Source of the DNA: Amazonocrinis nigriterrae CENA67
Lineage (GTDB): Bacteria; Cyanobacteriota; Cyanobacteriia; Cyanobacteriales; Nostocaceae
DNA length: 47,465 nt
Reading direction: 5' to 3'
Assembly: GCF_016056305.1 (NCBI RefSeq)
Contig: NZ_JAECZC010000040.1
Span: 1-47,465, forward strand
Shown: in pieces, positions 17,711-26,428 of the stretch
Position numbering within the stretch: the stretch's first letter is position 1
Layout of the letters: every line of letters starts with the position of its first letter
The notes under the pieces: model-generated
Told to the model about the DNA's origin: nothing
Database searches by the model: none
The model's input: the letters and a program-made list of their open reading frames with translations, nothing else
Position numbers and translations under genes: made by a program

Positions 17711-17997
17711 TTATGAATCTACATCAGCATTTGTCGAAGTAGTATTTGCAAGCTACCTGTGAGCAACTGCGTACAGCATTCATGAATGAAAAGGTACTGG
17801 TGCGACTAGTAGTTCACCAACCCAAAATTGCCCAGTGAAGGCAAGCTGTTCTTGAGCAGGGAGAGCAGGGGGAGCGAAGAAGTAACAATTAATAACTCTC
17901 TTCCTCCCAGCCTCCCTAGCTCACCACCACGCAAAGTTTCTGTGGCGCATCACTAGGAATTGGAGGACTAGGGAAGACATGCCCCATGCTCTATGCC
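17711..17997. other. Intergenic region with GAGCAGGG repeat units
   Basis: No gene is visible. GAGCAGGG/GGGAGC units lie at about 17856-17880 and ATGCCCTA/ATGCCCCATG units at the right end next to the stop codon of the following minus-strand gene. The GAGCAGGG family also appears inside cobN at the right edge of the window. Confidence 0.5.
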
Positions 17998-18885
17998 CTA
18001 AATCTCAGCCACTGCTCGTTCAATCAAGCGACGTGCCAAAGTTTGTGTACCTGTGTGTTCATAGTAATTTGTAGACACATCTAAGAACGCCGCCAAGTAG
18101 TCTAATTTGTCATCTGCAATTTCCACAAAATTCTGTAAGTGGTGGACAACTTTTTGTGGCGTTAAACCGTTGGAGGCGACTATTCCACTCATCCAACCTT
18201 TAACTGAGTCAAAGCTTTCACCGATGAAGTTGAGTTTACTACCTGCATTACTGCCAGGAATCACATCTTTGATGCCTTGAAAAGTTGAGTTTTGTTCTAA
18301 CTCTTGTGGGCTGGTTTGGCTCAACCCAGAGATGGCTTTGCTGATAAAATCCGGGCCTAGGGGTATCAAACCATCAACACAAATTAATGCCACCATACGG
18401 ATGAGTGATTCGCCACTATACTCACCCAAAGATGCAACAAAATCTCCGATGCTGTCTCCAGGAATACCATTAATTTGGCAGAAGGCTACTAATTCAGCGA
18501 CTAATTTCAATGACAAATCAATGGTTTGGGCTTTGTCAGGTTTGGGAGTGACGGAGTTTAAAAAACCCAACAAAGGTATTTTCTCACCAACTTTGTTAGC
18601 CAAAGCTGCTGCACCAAGGATTTTATCTGTGTTATCAACGGTTTGATAGAGCCACAAAGCTGTTTGGTATCCTTGGGAGCGATCATTGTAAAGATAAATC
18701 GCTCGTTCGCCAATTTGCTGAATTAAACCGTCGTCGGTTTCGCCAGTGACAGTTTTAATTGTGTTGACAAAGCCAACAGTATTTTGCCATTGTCCAGGAG
18801 CAATAAAATCGAGTGCGTTTAATACAGAAATGGTCAAGCCGCTGGTGGGGAGTTGATCAACCAACTCAAAAATCGCTTTACTCAC
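17998..18885 (-). CDS. Conserved-looking soluble protein, unknown function
   Basis: 295 residues with no signal peptide or clear membrane helix; mostly predicted helical with many small hydrophobic residues. I do not recognise a domain, catalytic motif or metal site. It starts at ATG 18885 with AAGGAG upstream (about 18889-18894 on the minus strand), a good ribosome binding site. A lipoprotein gene lies 48 bp upstream on the same strand, so the two may be co-transcribed. Codon use and length look like a normal native gene. Confidence 0.8.
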   Translation of the reverse strand: MSKAIFELVDQLPTSGLTISVLNALDFIAPGQWQNTVGFVNTIKTVTGETDDGLIQQIGERAIYLYNDRSQGYQTALWLYQTVDNTDKILGAAALANKVGEKIPLLGFLNSVTPKPDKAQTIDLSLKLVAELVAFCQINGIPGDSIGDFVASLGEYSGESLIRMVALICVDGLIPLGPDFISKAISGLSQTSPQELEQNSTFQGIKDVIPGSNAGSKLNFIGESFDSVKGWMSGIVASNGLTPQKVVHHLQNFVEIADDKLDYLAAFLDVSTNYYEHTGTQTLARRLIERAVAEI

Positions 18886-18933
18886 AAAAATCTCCTTATT
18901 TAAGTTTTGTTATGTAAATTTCAGCAGTGCAGC

Positions 18934-19443
18934 CTATTTGAGTTTAGCCAGACCGGCAAGATTAAATTTTTCTATCCAAGCTGCGCGATCGCTTGCTGTA
19001 AATGACGGATTGCGGGAAAGCACTTTTACTTGGTATTTACCCACTAAAATTGCTGTTTGGGTATTGCCTACTTCCACTGCTGGATAACCACCAATTTTTT
19101 TAGTGCTGTTCGAGAACTTTGCTGCTGCTGTCGGTGTACTGGTGGTGTCAGAAATAGACAGTAAAGCTACATCTTTACCAGCTTTTTTCAACTTTGCTTC
19201 TGCAAAACCTTTTTTCTCTTGGGTATAGACGCGTTCATAACCACCGCCAGCAGATGGGAAAAATTTATTAAATTCCCCGCCTTGGGTAGCATTTTTGGCA
19301 ACCGCTTGACCGCTTTTTTGTTGGGTACTTTCCTTTTGCGCCTGGTCAAAACGTCCGGGTTCTTTTGGAGTACAAGCTGTGGTCAGTAGTAATACTGACA
19401 GCAACAAAGCAGCTAAAATTCTACGTCTACGGTAGAAAATCAT
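18934..19443 (-). CDS. Small lipoprotein, unknown function
   Basis: 169 residues from ATG 19443, chosen because GGAGAG sits about 7 bases upstream; an in-frame ATG at 19458 overlaps that binding site. Residues 1-24 form a lipoprotein signal: a basic start (YRRRR), a Leu-rich core, and lipobox LTTAC with Cys24. The mature part begins with a Gln/Lys/Ser-rich linker, then a ~120-residue domain with short beta-like segments. I do not recognise it. It should be anchored on the periplasmic face and is probably co-transcribed with the unknown protein downstream. Confidence 0.8.
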   Translation of the reverse strand: MIFYRRRRILAALLLSVLLLTTACTPKEPGRFDQAQKESTQQKSGQAVAKNATQGGEFNKFFPSAGGGYERVYTQEKKGFAEAKLKKAGKDVALLSISDTTSTPTAAAKFSNSTKKIGGYPAVEVGNTQTAILVGKYQVKVLSRNPSFTASDRAAWIEKFNLAGLAKLK

Positions 19444-19529
19444 GTTGAGTCTCTCCATAAGCTTGAGCTTTGAGGCAATTATCGATGCTTGTTTGCGATT
19501 TAACCAATAAAATTTACTATTTGATCATT

Positions 19530-19740
19530 ATTAAGGGGAAGGGGAAGGTAGGGGGATGAGGGAGATGAGGGAGATGGGGGAGATGGGGTGATAGTAAGAA
19601 TTACGACTGACAACTGACAACTAACTCCTAACTTCAAATTCCTAACTCCAAATTCCTAACTTAAGTAGGTCGGTGTTGAAAATTATCGTTATGACAAGGC
19701 AGGAGGCAGAGGGCAGAAGGCAGAAGGGAAGAGCTTTTTG
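19530..19740. repeat. Tandem simple repeats upstream of the lipoprotein gene
   Basis: GATGAGGGA/GATGGGGGA units at about 19552-19592 (reverse complement of the window-edge repeat), CTAACTTC/AAATTCC units at about 19620-19662, and AGGCAGAAGGCAGAAGGGAA-like units at about 19700-19730. The last family recurs at 37716-37742. No gene is seen in 19459-19789. Confidence 0.75.
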
Positions 19741-19789
19741 GGCAACTTTACCTTCCGTTACATACTTCGGTTTTTTTACGCCGTTCTAC

Positions 19790-20443
19790 TTATACCTCAG
19801 CTTTTTTGTAAGCGATGACAGCATAGAATGGATCTCCTCCAGGCGCACCCAACCATTGTAAGAAATTCGGTATTGTGGATTTGTGGGCAATGATTTCTGG
19901 GGTGGTAAATCCTGGTACTGAGGCGAAGTAGTTTTTCACTAATTCGACTCTCGTTGGTTCGGAAGCATCCCGCCAAGCTTGAATCGCTTTTTGAAAAAAC
20001 ATGCGGTTAGAAAAGCTGATAATGGCAACGCCACCAGGTTTGAGGATGCGGTAAATTTCCGAAAAAACTGCCTCTGGATATTGTACGTACTGCACTGAAA
20101 CGCAATTGAGAACAGCATCGAAATCTTCATCGGCAAATGGTAGCTGCGGATTGTCGTTGAGATTTTGCACCACGTAATGATTTAACTGGGGATTCCGTGC
20201 TAGTTCTTCAGCGTTGAGTCCGTGTCCCTCAACATGGGCAAACTGCATCTCTTCTGGCAAATGGGAAACCCAACTGCTCATCATATCTAGTATGCGGGTG
20301 TTGGGTTGAAGCCGCTCTCTATATAAATCAGTTAGCTGTTGAATAAATCCTTCATCGACATGGGTGACGAAACGAGGATAGGCATAAAATAGCTTGTCGT
20401 CTGTATCATCTAATTTTTGACGTTGATTCGGTCTGAGTAGCAT
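19790..20443 (-). CDS. Class I SAM-dependent methyltransferase, atypical motif I
   Basis: 217 residues. A Rossmann methyltransferase is indicated by the order ILDMMSSWVSHLP (motif I position, about 50-62), HVEGHGLNAEEL (motif II), LPFADEDFDAVLNCVSVQYV (motif IV region) and EIYRILKPGGVAIISFSN (post-IV). The usual GxGxG in motif I is replaced by MMSSWVSH. The substrate is unknown. It is transcribed divergently from the GT39-like gene with a 137-bp AT-rich gap. Confidence 0.85.
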   Translation of the reverse strand: MLLRPNQRQKLDDTDDKLFYAYPRFVTHVDEGFIQQLTDLYRERLQPNTRILDMMSSWVSHLPEEMQFAHVEGHGLNAEELARNPQLNHYVVQNLNDNPQLPFADEDFDAVLNCVSVQYVQYPEAVFSEIYRILKPGGVAIISFSNRMFFQKAIQAWRDASEPTRVELVKNYFASVPGFTTPEIIAHKSTIPNFLQWLGAPGGDPFYAVIAYKKAEV

Positions 20444-20580
20444 AGATTTCTATTTTGGTGAACTTTTTCGCAAAGGTGAGGTAATTTCAGGTATTATTTT
20501 GCACAAGAACTTTGTAATATATTTTAATAAAAAAATATATAAACCATCTGACACAGCAGTATTTAATTACTATCAATTCA

Positions 20581-22197
20581 ATGTTGTATAAAATACATTT
20601 ATTACAGCCTATGTGGCGGCGAATCAGCCAAACGGCAGTGTTTCCTTATATGAGTTTGTTAGTTTTGTTACTTCCATTATTGCTATTCAATTCTGGACAG
20701 AATAGCTTGATGGCACATGATGAAGGGCTTTATGCTTGGCGATCGCGTCAGATGTTTGACTCTGGCGACTGGATTGCACCTTGGGGAAATGTTCATCATA
20801 AAACGCCTGGCCCTTATTGGTTAATTGCTATTGCCTATGAATTGTTTGGTGTTAGTGAACTGAGTGTGCGGCTTCCTAGCATGATTGCTGGTATTTTGGC
20901 TATATTACTAATATATGAAATCGCCAAAATCATCTTAAATCAAAAATTAGCTTGGCTAGCTGCTGCCATTTTAATTGTAGAATTTCTCTGGCTGCAATAT
21001 TGTCGCTTAGGTACACCTGATGTACCAATGATTTGCTTGGTAATTTTAGCTATTTGGTCTTTACTGAAAGCTGAATTACATCCTAAGTATTGCTATTTTT
21101 GGAGTTTGATTGCTGGTTTAAGTTTGGGTTTGGGCTTCTTAGTCAGAAGCTTTATGATTTTTGTCCCAATCATTGCTTTACTACCTTATTTAATTGGTGA
21201 ACATCGCCGTCATCGTCATCTTGCTAATCCAATTTTGTATTTAGGCTTTGTAGTCGGCTTAATTCCTACTTTGAGTTGGCTATGGTTCAATTGGCTGCGT
21301 TACGGAAACGGTAGCTTTGAGGAATTATTTAAGTTTGTTATACAGCAAAATTCCCATCCTCGTTATCCAAGTAGCGTATTTTTCTATGTCTGGAATGTTC
21401 CTCTGAAATCGTTTCCTTGGGGATTTTTCAGTTTACTCGGTTTATTTTTAGTATTGCGTCGCCCTATTCCTCGCTATCATTTATTATTAGTGGGTTTTCC
21501 AGTTGTATTATTTGTGGAAATTAGTCTTTTCTCGACTCGTTTATCTCACTACAGTCTTTCTTTATTTCCCTTTATTGCCATGCTGGCGGCAATCGGTTTA
21601 GACTGGCTAGCAAGAATTTATCAGATAGGATTAACAAAGAAAAATATTCCCCGTAATCTCAGTTACGCTTGTGGTGTATTAGGTATTTTGTTTCTGCTAG
21701 CGGGTGTAGTGGCTTTTGCTTGGAATAATGCAGACATCCGCAAGTATGCAATCTTTGGTTGGATTGTCGGGTTGGGTTGGTTAATTTTACCTTTGATCTG
21801 GATTGCTCGTTATCGCTTTAATCAAAAGTTTCTCACAGCGCGTTACTGGATGGCTGGCTGGTTAATTCCCTGCTGGCTGGCTTTGGCTGTGGCTGGAAGC
21901 TTGGGTTTGTTAAGCGATTATAACCCCCGATATAGAGCTTTTTTTCAACAAAGCGCGATCGCCCCTATTCTCCAAACTCATCCTATCTACTTTGTGCAAG
22001 TCGGGGGCAAAAACTCTGTATTGCTCAATTTCTACACTCCTATTCACGGTCAACAGGTAGATACGGTTTCCCAATTGCCAGCTTTTAGCTATGCTTGGAT
22101 CAATACAAATCAGACCCCTCAAGTCTCTACACCTCATCGCGTTGTTGGTGCTATCCAAAACTACCAACTGATTCAAGTTCTTTCCCAAGATAGATAG
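20581..22197 (+). CDS. GT39/ArnT-like membrane glycosyltransferase
   Basis: 538 residues with about 10-12 membrane helices. The first periplasmic loop has the family signature HDEGLYAWRSRQMFDSGDWIAPWGN, including the acidic pair near the membrane, followed by KTPGPYWL. Relatives transfer a sugar from a polyprenyl-phosphate donor to lipid or protein on the outer face of the inner membrane. The acceptor and sugar are unknown. The C-terminal ~100 residues are a soluble domain. marR begins 69 bp downstream on the same strand but appears to have its own promoter region. Confidence 0.85.
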   Translation: MLYKIHLLQPMWRRISQTAVFPYMSLLVLLLPLLLFNSGQNSLMAHDEGLYAWRSRQMFDSGDWIAPWGNVHHKTPGPYWLIAIAYELFGVSELSVRLPSMIAGILAILLIYEIAKIILNQKLAWLAAAILIVEFLWLQYCRLGTPDVPMICLVILAIWSLLKAELHPKYCYFWSLIAGLSLGLGFLVRSFMIFVPIIALLPYLIGEHRRHRHLANPILYLGFVVGLIPTLSWLWFNWLRYGNGSFEELFKFVIQQNSHPRYPSSVFFYVWNVPLKSFPWGFFSLLGLFLVLRRPIPRYHLLLVGFPVVLFVEISLFSTRLSHYSLSLFPFIAMLAAIGLDWLARIYQIGLTKKNIPRNLSYACGVLGILFLLAGVVAFAWNNADIRKYAIFGWIVGLGWLILPLIWIARYRFNQKFLTARYWMAGWLIPCWLALAVAGSLGLLSDYNPRYRAFFQQSAIAPILQTHPIYFVQVGGKNSVLLNFYTPIHGQQVDTVSQLPAFSYAWINTNQTPQVSTPHRVVGAIQNYQLIQVLSQDR

Positions 22198-22239
22198 ACA
22201 ATAGCTATTGCTAGATAGGTAAATTTAGCTTATAATAAA

Positions 22240-22259
22240 TATTACGTGTACTAAGTAAT
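22240..22259. promoter_or_regulatory. Candidate MarR operator before marR
   Basis: TATTACGTGTACTAAGTAAT contains inverted arms ATTAC (22241-22245) and GTAAT (22255-22259), ending 7 bases before the marR ATG. TATTACGT recurs at 23031-23038 before the adaptor gene. Autoregulation by MarR proteins is common; binding here is inferred. Confidence 0.45.
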
Positions 22260-22266
22260 TAGCCAA

Positions 22267-22734
22267 ATGGTTGTGAAATCCGATTATTCCCCAACTTTAG
22301 AGTCGTGGCAGCAAAATTTAGCACCACACAATTTGGGCTACCGAATTAAATTGCTATCACAACTGCTTAGTCGCAAGTTTACTGAAAGGCTAGAACCCTT
22401 TGGATTGACCCCCTTTCACTGGTTAGTGTTATGCTGTCTGTGGCAAGAAGACGGTTTACCTACTTCCAGTATTGGCGAAAAACTCCAGCAAGTGGGAGGA
22501 ACTTTAACAGGCGTACTAGACCGGATGGAAGAACGTGGTTTAGTGCGTCGAGAACGCGATGTACATGATCGCCGCATTTGGCGCATATGGTTAACGGATG
22601 CGGGAAAAGAATTAGAATCAGTATTACCCCCCATCGCGGCGGAAGTACGTGAAGAAGCAATGCATGGGATTTCTACTGCTGATCGTGAACTATTTTCCCA
22701 AATTTTAAATCGGGCGATCGCTAATTTGTCGTAA
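22267..22734 (+). CDS. MarR-family transcriptional regulator
   Basis: 155 residues with the winged-helix MarR layout: a dimerisation helix, then LTPFHWLVLCCLWQEDGLPTSSIGEKLQQVGGTLTGVLDRMEERGLVRRERDVHDRRIWRIWLTDAGKE (residues about 42-110), with recognition helix GTLTGVLDRMEERGLV and wing DVHDRRI. Such proteins repress efflux genes and release DNA on binding small phenolic or toxic ligands. Here it directly precedes an EmrA-like adaptor and two MFS pumps, the classic target set. A repeat island separates it from the adaptor gene. Confidence 0.93.
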   Translation: MVVKSDYSPTLESWQQNLAPHNLGYRIKLLSQLLSRKFTERLEPFGLTPFHWLVLCCLWQEDGLPTSSIGEKLQQVGGTLTGVLDRMEERGLVRRERDVHDRRIWRIWLTDAGKELESVLPPIAAEVREEAMHGISTADRELFSQILNRAIANLS

Positions 22735-22880
22735 AGGGGAATTGGTAATTGGTGAGCCAGCGCGGTCTTGGGGGTTCTCCCCCAATCCCCACTCCCTTTG
22801 GTCGTGGGGGCCCCGAGTCCCCCATGAGCGACTGGCGAACCCGAAGGGGAATTGGGAATTGGGAATAGGGAATTGGTGAC
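22735..22880. repeat. Compound repeat island between marR and the adaptor gene
   Basis: GAATTGG/GGGAATT heptamers flank a GC-rich module (GAGCCAGCGCGGTCTTGGG ... CCGAGTCCCCCATGAGCGAC ... GAAGGGG). The same module occurs intergenically at 17535-17640 and inside genes at 16100-16300 and 43495-43535. Open frames here are not credible genes. Confidence 0.85.
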
Positions 22881-22985
22881 AGTTATCAGTCATCAGTTAT
22901 CCTAAAGTTTCCTTAGTGTATTTCTGTAGCCAGTTTTAAGAATCACCCAATAGGGTGAAGTGTTGTTAAGTTTTTTCTGCGAAGA

Positions 22986-23050
22986 TAATACGTATACGAA
23001 ATATATGATGAATAAACGGAAGTAATCGGATATTACGTACTCTAAATAAA
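22986..23050. promoter_or_regulatory. Candidate promoter/operator region of the efflux genes
   Basis: Contains ATACGTAT (an 8-bp palindrome within 22986-22996) and TATTACGTACTCTAAATAA (23031-23049), which closely resembles TATTACGTGTACTAAGTAA before marR. An AT-rich stretch leads to the adaptor ATG at 23090, preceded by GGGGCGAGGAG. Confidence 0.45.
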
Positions 23051-23089
23051 CTAATATTAATCAAATTATGGGGCGAGGAGTTAATAAGT

Positions 23090-24571
23090 ATGAGCGCTGA
23101 TAATAATGGACGCAAACATCAAACGGCAATTTTAGAAAAAGAATTGATTACTGACACAGATACTTTAGAAGCTGCAACTACAGAGACATCTGCAAAGATA
23201 GAAGTACCTGAAGCTGATGTAGTTCCCCAGCTAGAAAAAGACAAAGAGATTGCACCGCAGACACCGAAGAAGAAAAAACCCATTGCTTTGATTATGTCAG
23301 TATTGGGAGTGGGTGCGATCGCAGCTGGTGGATTTGGCTATCACTATTGGCAGTATGCTTCTACTCATCAGGAAACAGACAACGCCACAGTTACAGGAAA
23401 CATTCACCAAGTTAGTAGCCGCATTCCGGGAACTGTGGCACGGGTGCTAGTTAATGATAACCAACTAGTACAACCAGGACAGGTTTTAGTAGAATTAGAT
23501 CCACGGGATTATCAAAGTAAAGTACAACAGGCAAGCGCTGCACTAGAAAATGCCCGTGGCCAGGCGCAAGCAGCACAAGCAAATATTGCCTTATCTTCCG
23601 AAACTACAACTGCCAAAACAAATCAGGCCCAAGGAGATGTTAGCGGTGCATTAGCTGCCATTTCCACAGCACAAGCAGCAGTCAAAGAAGCGCAAGCAGG
23701 TATCCCAGCAGCACAAGCTGAAGTCAAGTTAGCCCAGGCGGGTATTCCCGCAGCCCAAGCGCAGGTAGCACAAACAAATGCCAACTTAGAGAAAGCCCAG
23801 GCAGATTATAATCGTTACACCCAGCTTTATCAACAAGGTGCAATTGCTCGTCAGCAGTTAGAGACAGCCAAGGCAGCTTATGATGTGGCTGTAGCCCAAA
23901 AGAATGCCGCTACTCAAGGAGTACAGCAAGCACAAGCCAGGTTAGCCTCCGCCAACGTTGGCGTAGCCAAAGCGCAGTCTGTACTAGCACAGGCGCAAGA
24001 AGGAGTAGCCAGCGCCCAAGCTAAGTTAGCAGCATCTAAAGGAGGATTGCAACAAGCTACCGCTGGGGGACAGGATACCACAGTCAAACGCAGCCAGTAC
24101 GAAGCGGCAAAAGCTGCGATCGCACAGGCAGAAGCATCTCTTAAAGACGCACAATTACAACTATCCTACACTCAGATCACCGCCCCTAGTACCGGACGTG
24201 TGGGTAATAAAAACGTGGAAGTTGGCAACCGCATACAAGCAGGAACACCATTGATGGCAATTGTCAATGACCAGAAATGGATAGTTGCTAACTTTAAAGA
24301 AACCCAGTTAGAAAACATGAAACCAGGCGAACCAGTAGAAATCAAACTGGATGCGTTTCCTCATCACACCTTTAACGGTCGTGTTGATAGTATTTCGCCA
24401 GCTTCCGGTGCTGAATTTGCACTGTTGCCACCAGATAATGCCACAGGTAACTTCACCAAAATTGTACAGCGTATTCCTGTGAAAATAGTTTTCGACCAAA
24501 ACAGCATTCAAGGATATGAATCTCGCATTACTCCTGGGATGTCTGCGGAAGTAGCAGTAGAAGTCAAGTAA
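23090..24571 (+). CDS. HlyD/EmrA-family membrane fusion protein
   Basis: Periplasmic adaptor that links an inner-membrane pump to an outer-membrane channel. 493 residues: a charged cytosolic N-terminus (1-64), one membrane helix (about 65-87), lipoyl half with ETDNATVTGNIHQVSSRIPGTV, a very long Ala/Gln-rich coiled-coil hairpin (about 145-350), second lipoyl half (SYTQITAPSTGRVG), and a beta-barrel ending in PGMSAEVAVEVK. The hairpin contains a near-duplicate AQAGIPAAQAEVKL / AQAGIPAAQAQV and is longer than in typical EmrA. It lies after marR; the EmrB-like pump is two genes downstream. Confidence 0.92.
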   Translation: MSADNNGRKHQTAILEKELITDTDTLEAATTETSAKIEVPEADVVPQLEKDKEIAPQTPKKKKPIALIMSVLGVGAIAAGGFGYHYWQYASTHQETDNATVTGNIHQVSSRIPGTVARVLVNDNQLVQPGQVLVELDPRDYQSKVQQASAALENARGQAQAAQANIALSSETTTAKTNQAQGDVSGALAAISTAQAAVKEAQAGIPAAQAEVKLAQAGIPAAQAQVAQTNANLEKAQADYNRYTQLYQQGAIARQQLETAKAAYDVAVAQKNAATQGVQQAQARLASANVGVAKAQSVLAQAQEGVASAQAKLAASKGGLQQATAGGQDTTVKRSQYEAAKAAIAQAEASLKDAQLQLSYTQITAPSTGRVGNKNVEVGNRIQAGTPLMAIVNDQKWIVANFKETQLENMKPGEPVEIKLDAFPHHTFNGRVDSISPASGAEFALLPPDNATGNFTKIVQRIPVKIVFDQNSIQGYESRITPGMSAEVAVEVK

Positions 24572-24599
24572 TAAGACCTAGCTTGAAAATACTTTGTGT

Positions 24600-24654
24600 C
24601 TTCGTGTCTTTGTGGTTTTTTGATTTTTTACCACAAAGGCACAAAGACACGAAG
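24600..24654. repeat. Palindromic CTTCGTGTCTTTGTG element
   Basis: Perfect 15-bp arms CTTCGTGTCTTTGTG (24600-24614) and CACAAAGACACGAAG (24640-24654), with a nested TTTGTGGT/ACCACAAA pairing around a T-rich loop. It lies 29 bp after the adaptor stop codon and could stop or stabilise that transcript. Just after it, at about 24722-24755, is a fragment resembling the core of the MITE at 31336-31490. Confidence 0.75.
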
Positions 24655-24802
24655 AATAAAAGCGTTTTAGTTGACAAAATTGGCTTTGCAATCATGAAAA
24701 ATCTCTGTCTGGCTTGGGACATCTCTCTCCACCTACGGAGAGGGGTTGGAGGTTAAGTTACATGATACTTATGAAAGAATATTGGTATAAACTAAACTTC
24801 AT

Positions 24803-26071
24803 ATGAAAATACCAGCTATTCCGAAAAAACTAGTACTACCGGCATTAAAGTCAAAAAACTACCGCCTATTTTTTGCTGGACAAGGTATTTCCCTAATTGG
24901 GACGTGGATGACACAACTAGCAACAATTTGGCTAGTTTATAGTTTGACAAACTCTGCATTAATGCTTGGTGTTGTGGGATTTACCAGTCAAATTCCTAGC
25001 TTTTTTTTAGCACCTTTTGGCGGAGTGTTTGTAGATCGCTTTTCTCGCTATCGTACCTTAATTGTTACACAAATATTAGCAATGATTCAGTCGTTAGCAT
25101 TGGCGGTACTGGCGCTGACTGGCGTGATTCAAGTGTGGCACATCATAGTTTTAAGTTTATTGCAAGGTTTTATTAATGCTTTAGATGCACCAGCACGGCA
25201 AGCATTTGTGCCGGAATTAGTGGAACGTAGAGAAGATTTAGCCAATGCGATCGCTATCAATTCAACGATGATTAACGGTGCGCGATTAATAGGCCCAGCA
25301 ATTGGGGGTTTACTAATTGCCAGAGTGGGAGTTGCTTATTGTTTTTTAATAGATGGTTTAAGCTATATTGCTGTGATTGCTGGTTTATTGGCAATGACAA
25401 TTAAACCTTGGAAAACTCCAGTAATTACAGGTAATCCTCTACAACAAGTGCGAGAAGGATTTGTTTATGCTTTTAGCTTTCCACCAATTAGAGCCATTTT
25501 ATTACTATCAGCTTTAGTCAGTTTAATGGGGTTACAAAATACTATTCTTGTACCCATATTTGCAGAAGATATTCTCAAAGGTGGTGCAGAAACTTTAGGC
25601 TTTTTGATGGCAGCGTCAGGGGTGGGAGCTTTATCAGGCGGAATTTATTTAGCTACGCGGCAAACAATATTAGGGATTGGTAAATTGATTGCTTTAGCAC
25701 CAGCAATATTAGGAATTGGTTTAATTGGCTTTTCTTTATCTCGTTTTATTCCACTTTCTTTATTCACAATGTTATTTGTAGGCTTAGGAACGATTCTCCA
25801 AATTGCTTCCAGCAATACATTTTTACAAACGATTGTTGAAGAAGATAAACGGGGACGATTGATGAGTTTATACACAATGTCCTTTTTGGGAATGATACCG
25901 TTAGGTAATTTATTAGGTGGTGCATTAGCAAATCATATTGGTGCTGCTAATACATTAATTATTGATGGTATAGCTTGTATTATCGGTTCTATAATTTTTT
26001 GCAAGCAGTTACCTGCTTTAAGAAAAATGGTTATTCCTATTTATGAACAAAAGGGAATAATCAAACATTGA
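24803..26071 (+). CDS. MFS transporter, EntS-like (MFS_3 group)
   Basis: 422 residues with 12 likely membrane helices, the layout of the enterobactin-exporter/multidrug MFS group. N-terminal SKNYRLFFAGQGISLIGTWMTQLATIWLVY is the typical start of this group. The loop 2-3 motif is GGVFVDRFSRYRTL, and DAPARQAFVPELV is another conserved loop. It should export a small molecule by proton antiport. It lies between the adaptor and the EmrB-like pump on the same strand, with spacers of 231 and 357 bp that carry repeats and hairpins. Whether it works with the adaptor or alone is unclear. Confidence 0.9.
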   Translation: MKIPAIPKKLVLPALKSKNYRLFFAGQGISLIGTWMTQLATIWLVYSLTNSALMLGVVGFTSQIPSFFLAPFGGVFVDRFSRYRTLIVTQILAMIQSLALAVLALTGVIQVWHIIVLSLLQGFINALDAPARQAFVPELVERREDLANAIAINSTMINGARLIGPAIGGLLIARVGVAYCFLIDGLSYIAVIAGLLAMTIKPWKTPVITGNPLQQVREGFVYAFSFPPIRAILLLSALVSLMGLQNTILVPIFAEDILKGGAETLGFLMAASGVGALSGGIYLATRQTILGIGKLIALAPAILGIGLIGFSLSRFIPLSLFTMLFVGLGTILQIASSNTFLQTIVEEDKRGRLMSLYTMSFLGMIPLGNLLGGALANHIGAANTLIIDGIACIIGSIIFCKQLPALRKMVIPIYEQKGIIKH

Positions 26072-26295
26072 GAATAAATTATTATCAATAATACTAATTA
26101 AAAAAAATAATTCTACAGATATATAGCAAGATAGTACATATGTATGCACGTACAGCCAATCCATGTGTCGCAAAGATGATTGAAATTGGTATTACTGTAT
26201 AATATTGTTGCTTGAGATTTTACAAATATTGATAATTGTTGACAAGGGTTAATTAATCCTATAGACCGTTCAGCGATCGCAACCTTTAATGATAC

Positions 26296-26361
26296 ATTCC
26301 TATCAAAGTAGGAATCCTCGTAGTTTTGCACAAAGAAAGCTTCGTCAGAGGCTTCTTTGTG
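26296..26361. repeat. Two hairpins upstream of the EmrB-like gene
   Basis: ATTCCTA/TAGGAAT (26296-26302, 26309-26315) and CACAAAGAA/TTCTTTGTG (26329-26337, 26353-26361), both perfect. No T-run follows. They may form a structured leader of the EmrB-like mRNA that starts at 26429, or be remnants of a small element. The rest of 26072-26428 is AT-rich and shows no gene. Confidence 0.5.
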
Positions 26362-26428
26362 TATGGTAATAGCTCCAAAATCCCAAATCTTAAATAGTGT
26401 ATCGTAATCTTGAAGCTGGAGTAATATA

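Noticed and set aside
17348-17711. Several overlapping ORFs on both strands
   Set aside because: All are open frames across a GC-rich repeat island that is low in stop codons.
22416-22893. Minus-strand ORFs over marR and the following repeat
   Set aside because: Antisense of marR and of the repeat; no support.
26281-26361. Hairpins as the end of an IS200/IS605-type element
   Set aside because: The hairpin sequences do not match typical ends of that family and no transposase is near.
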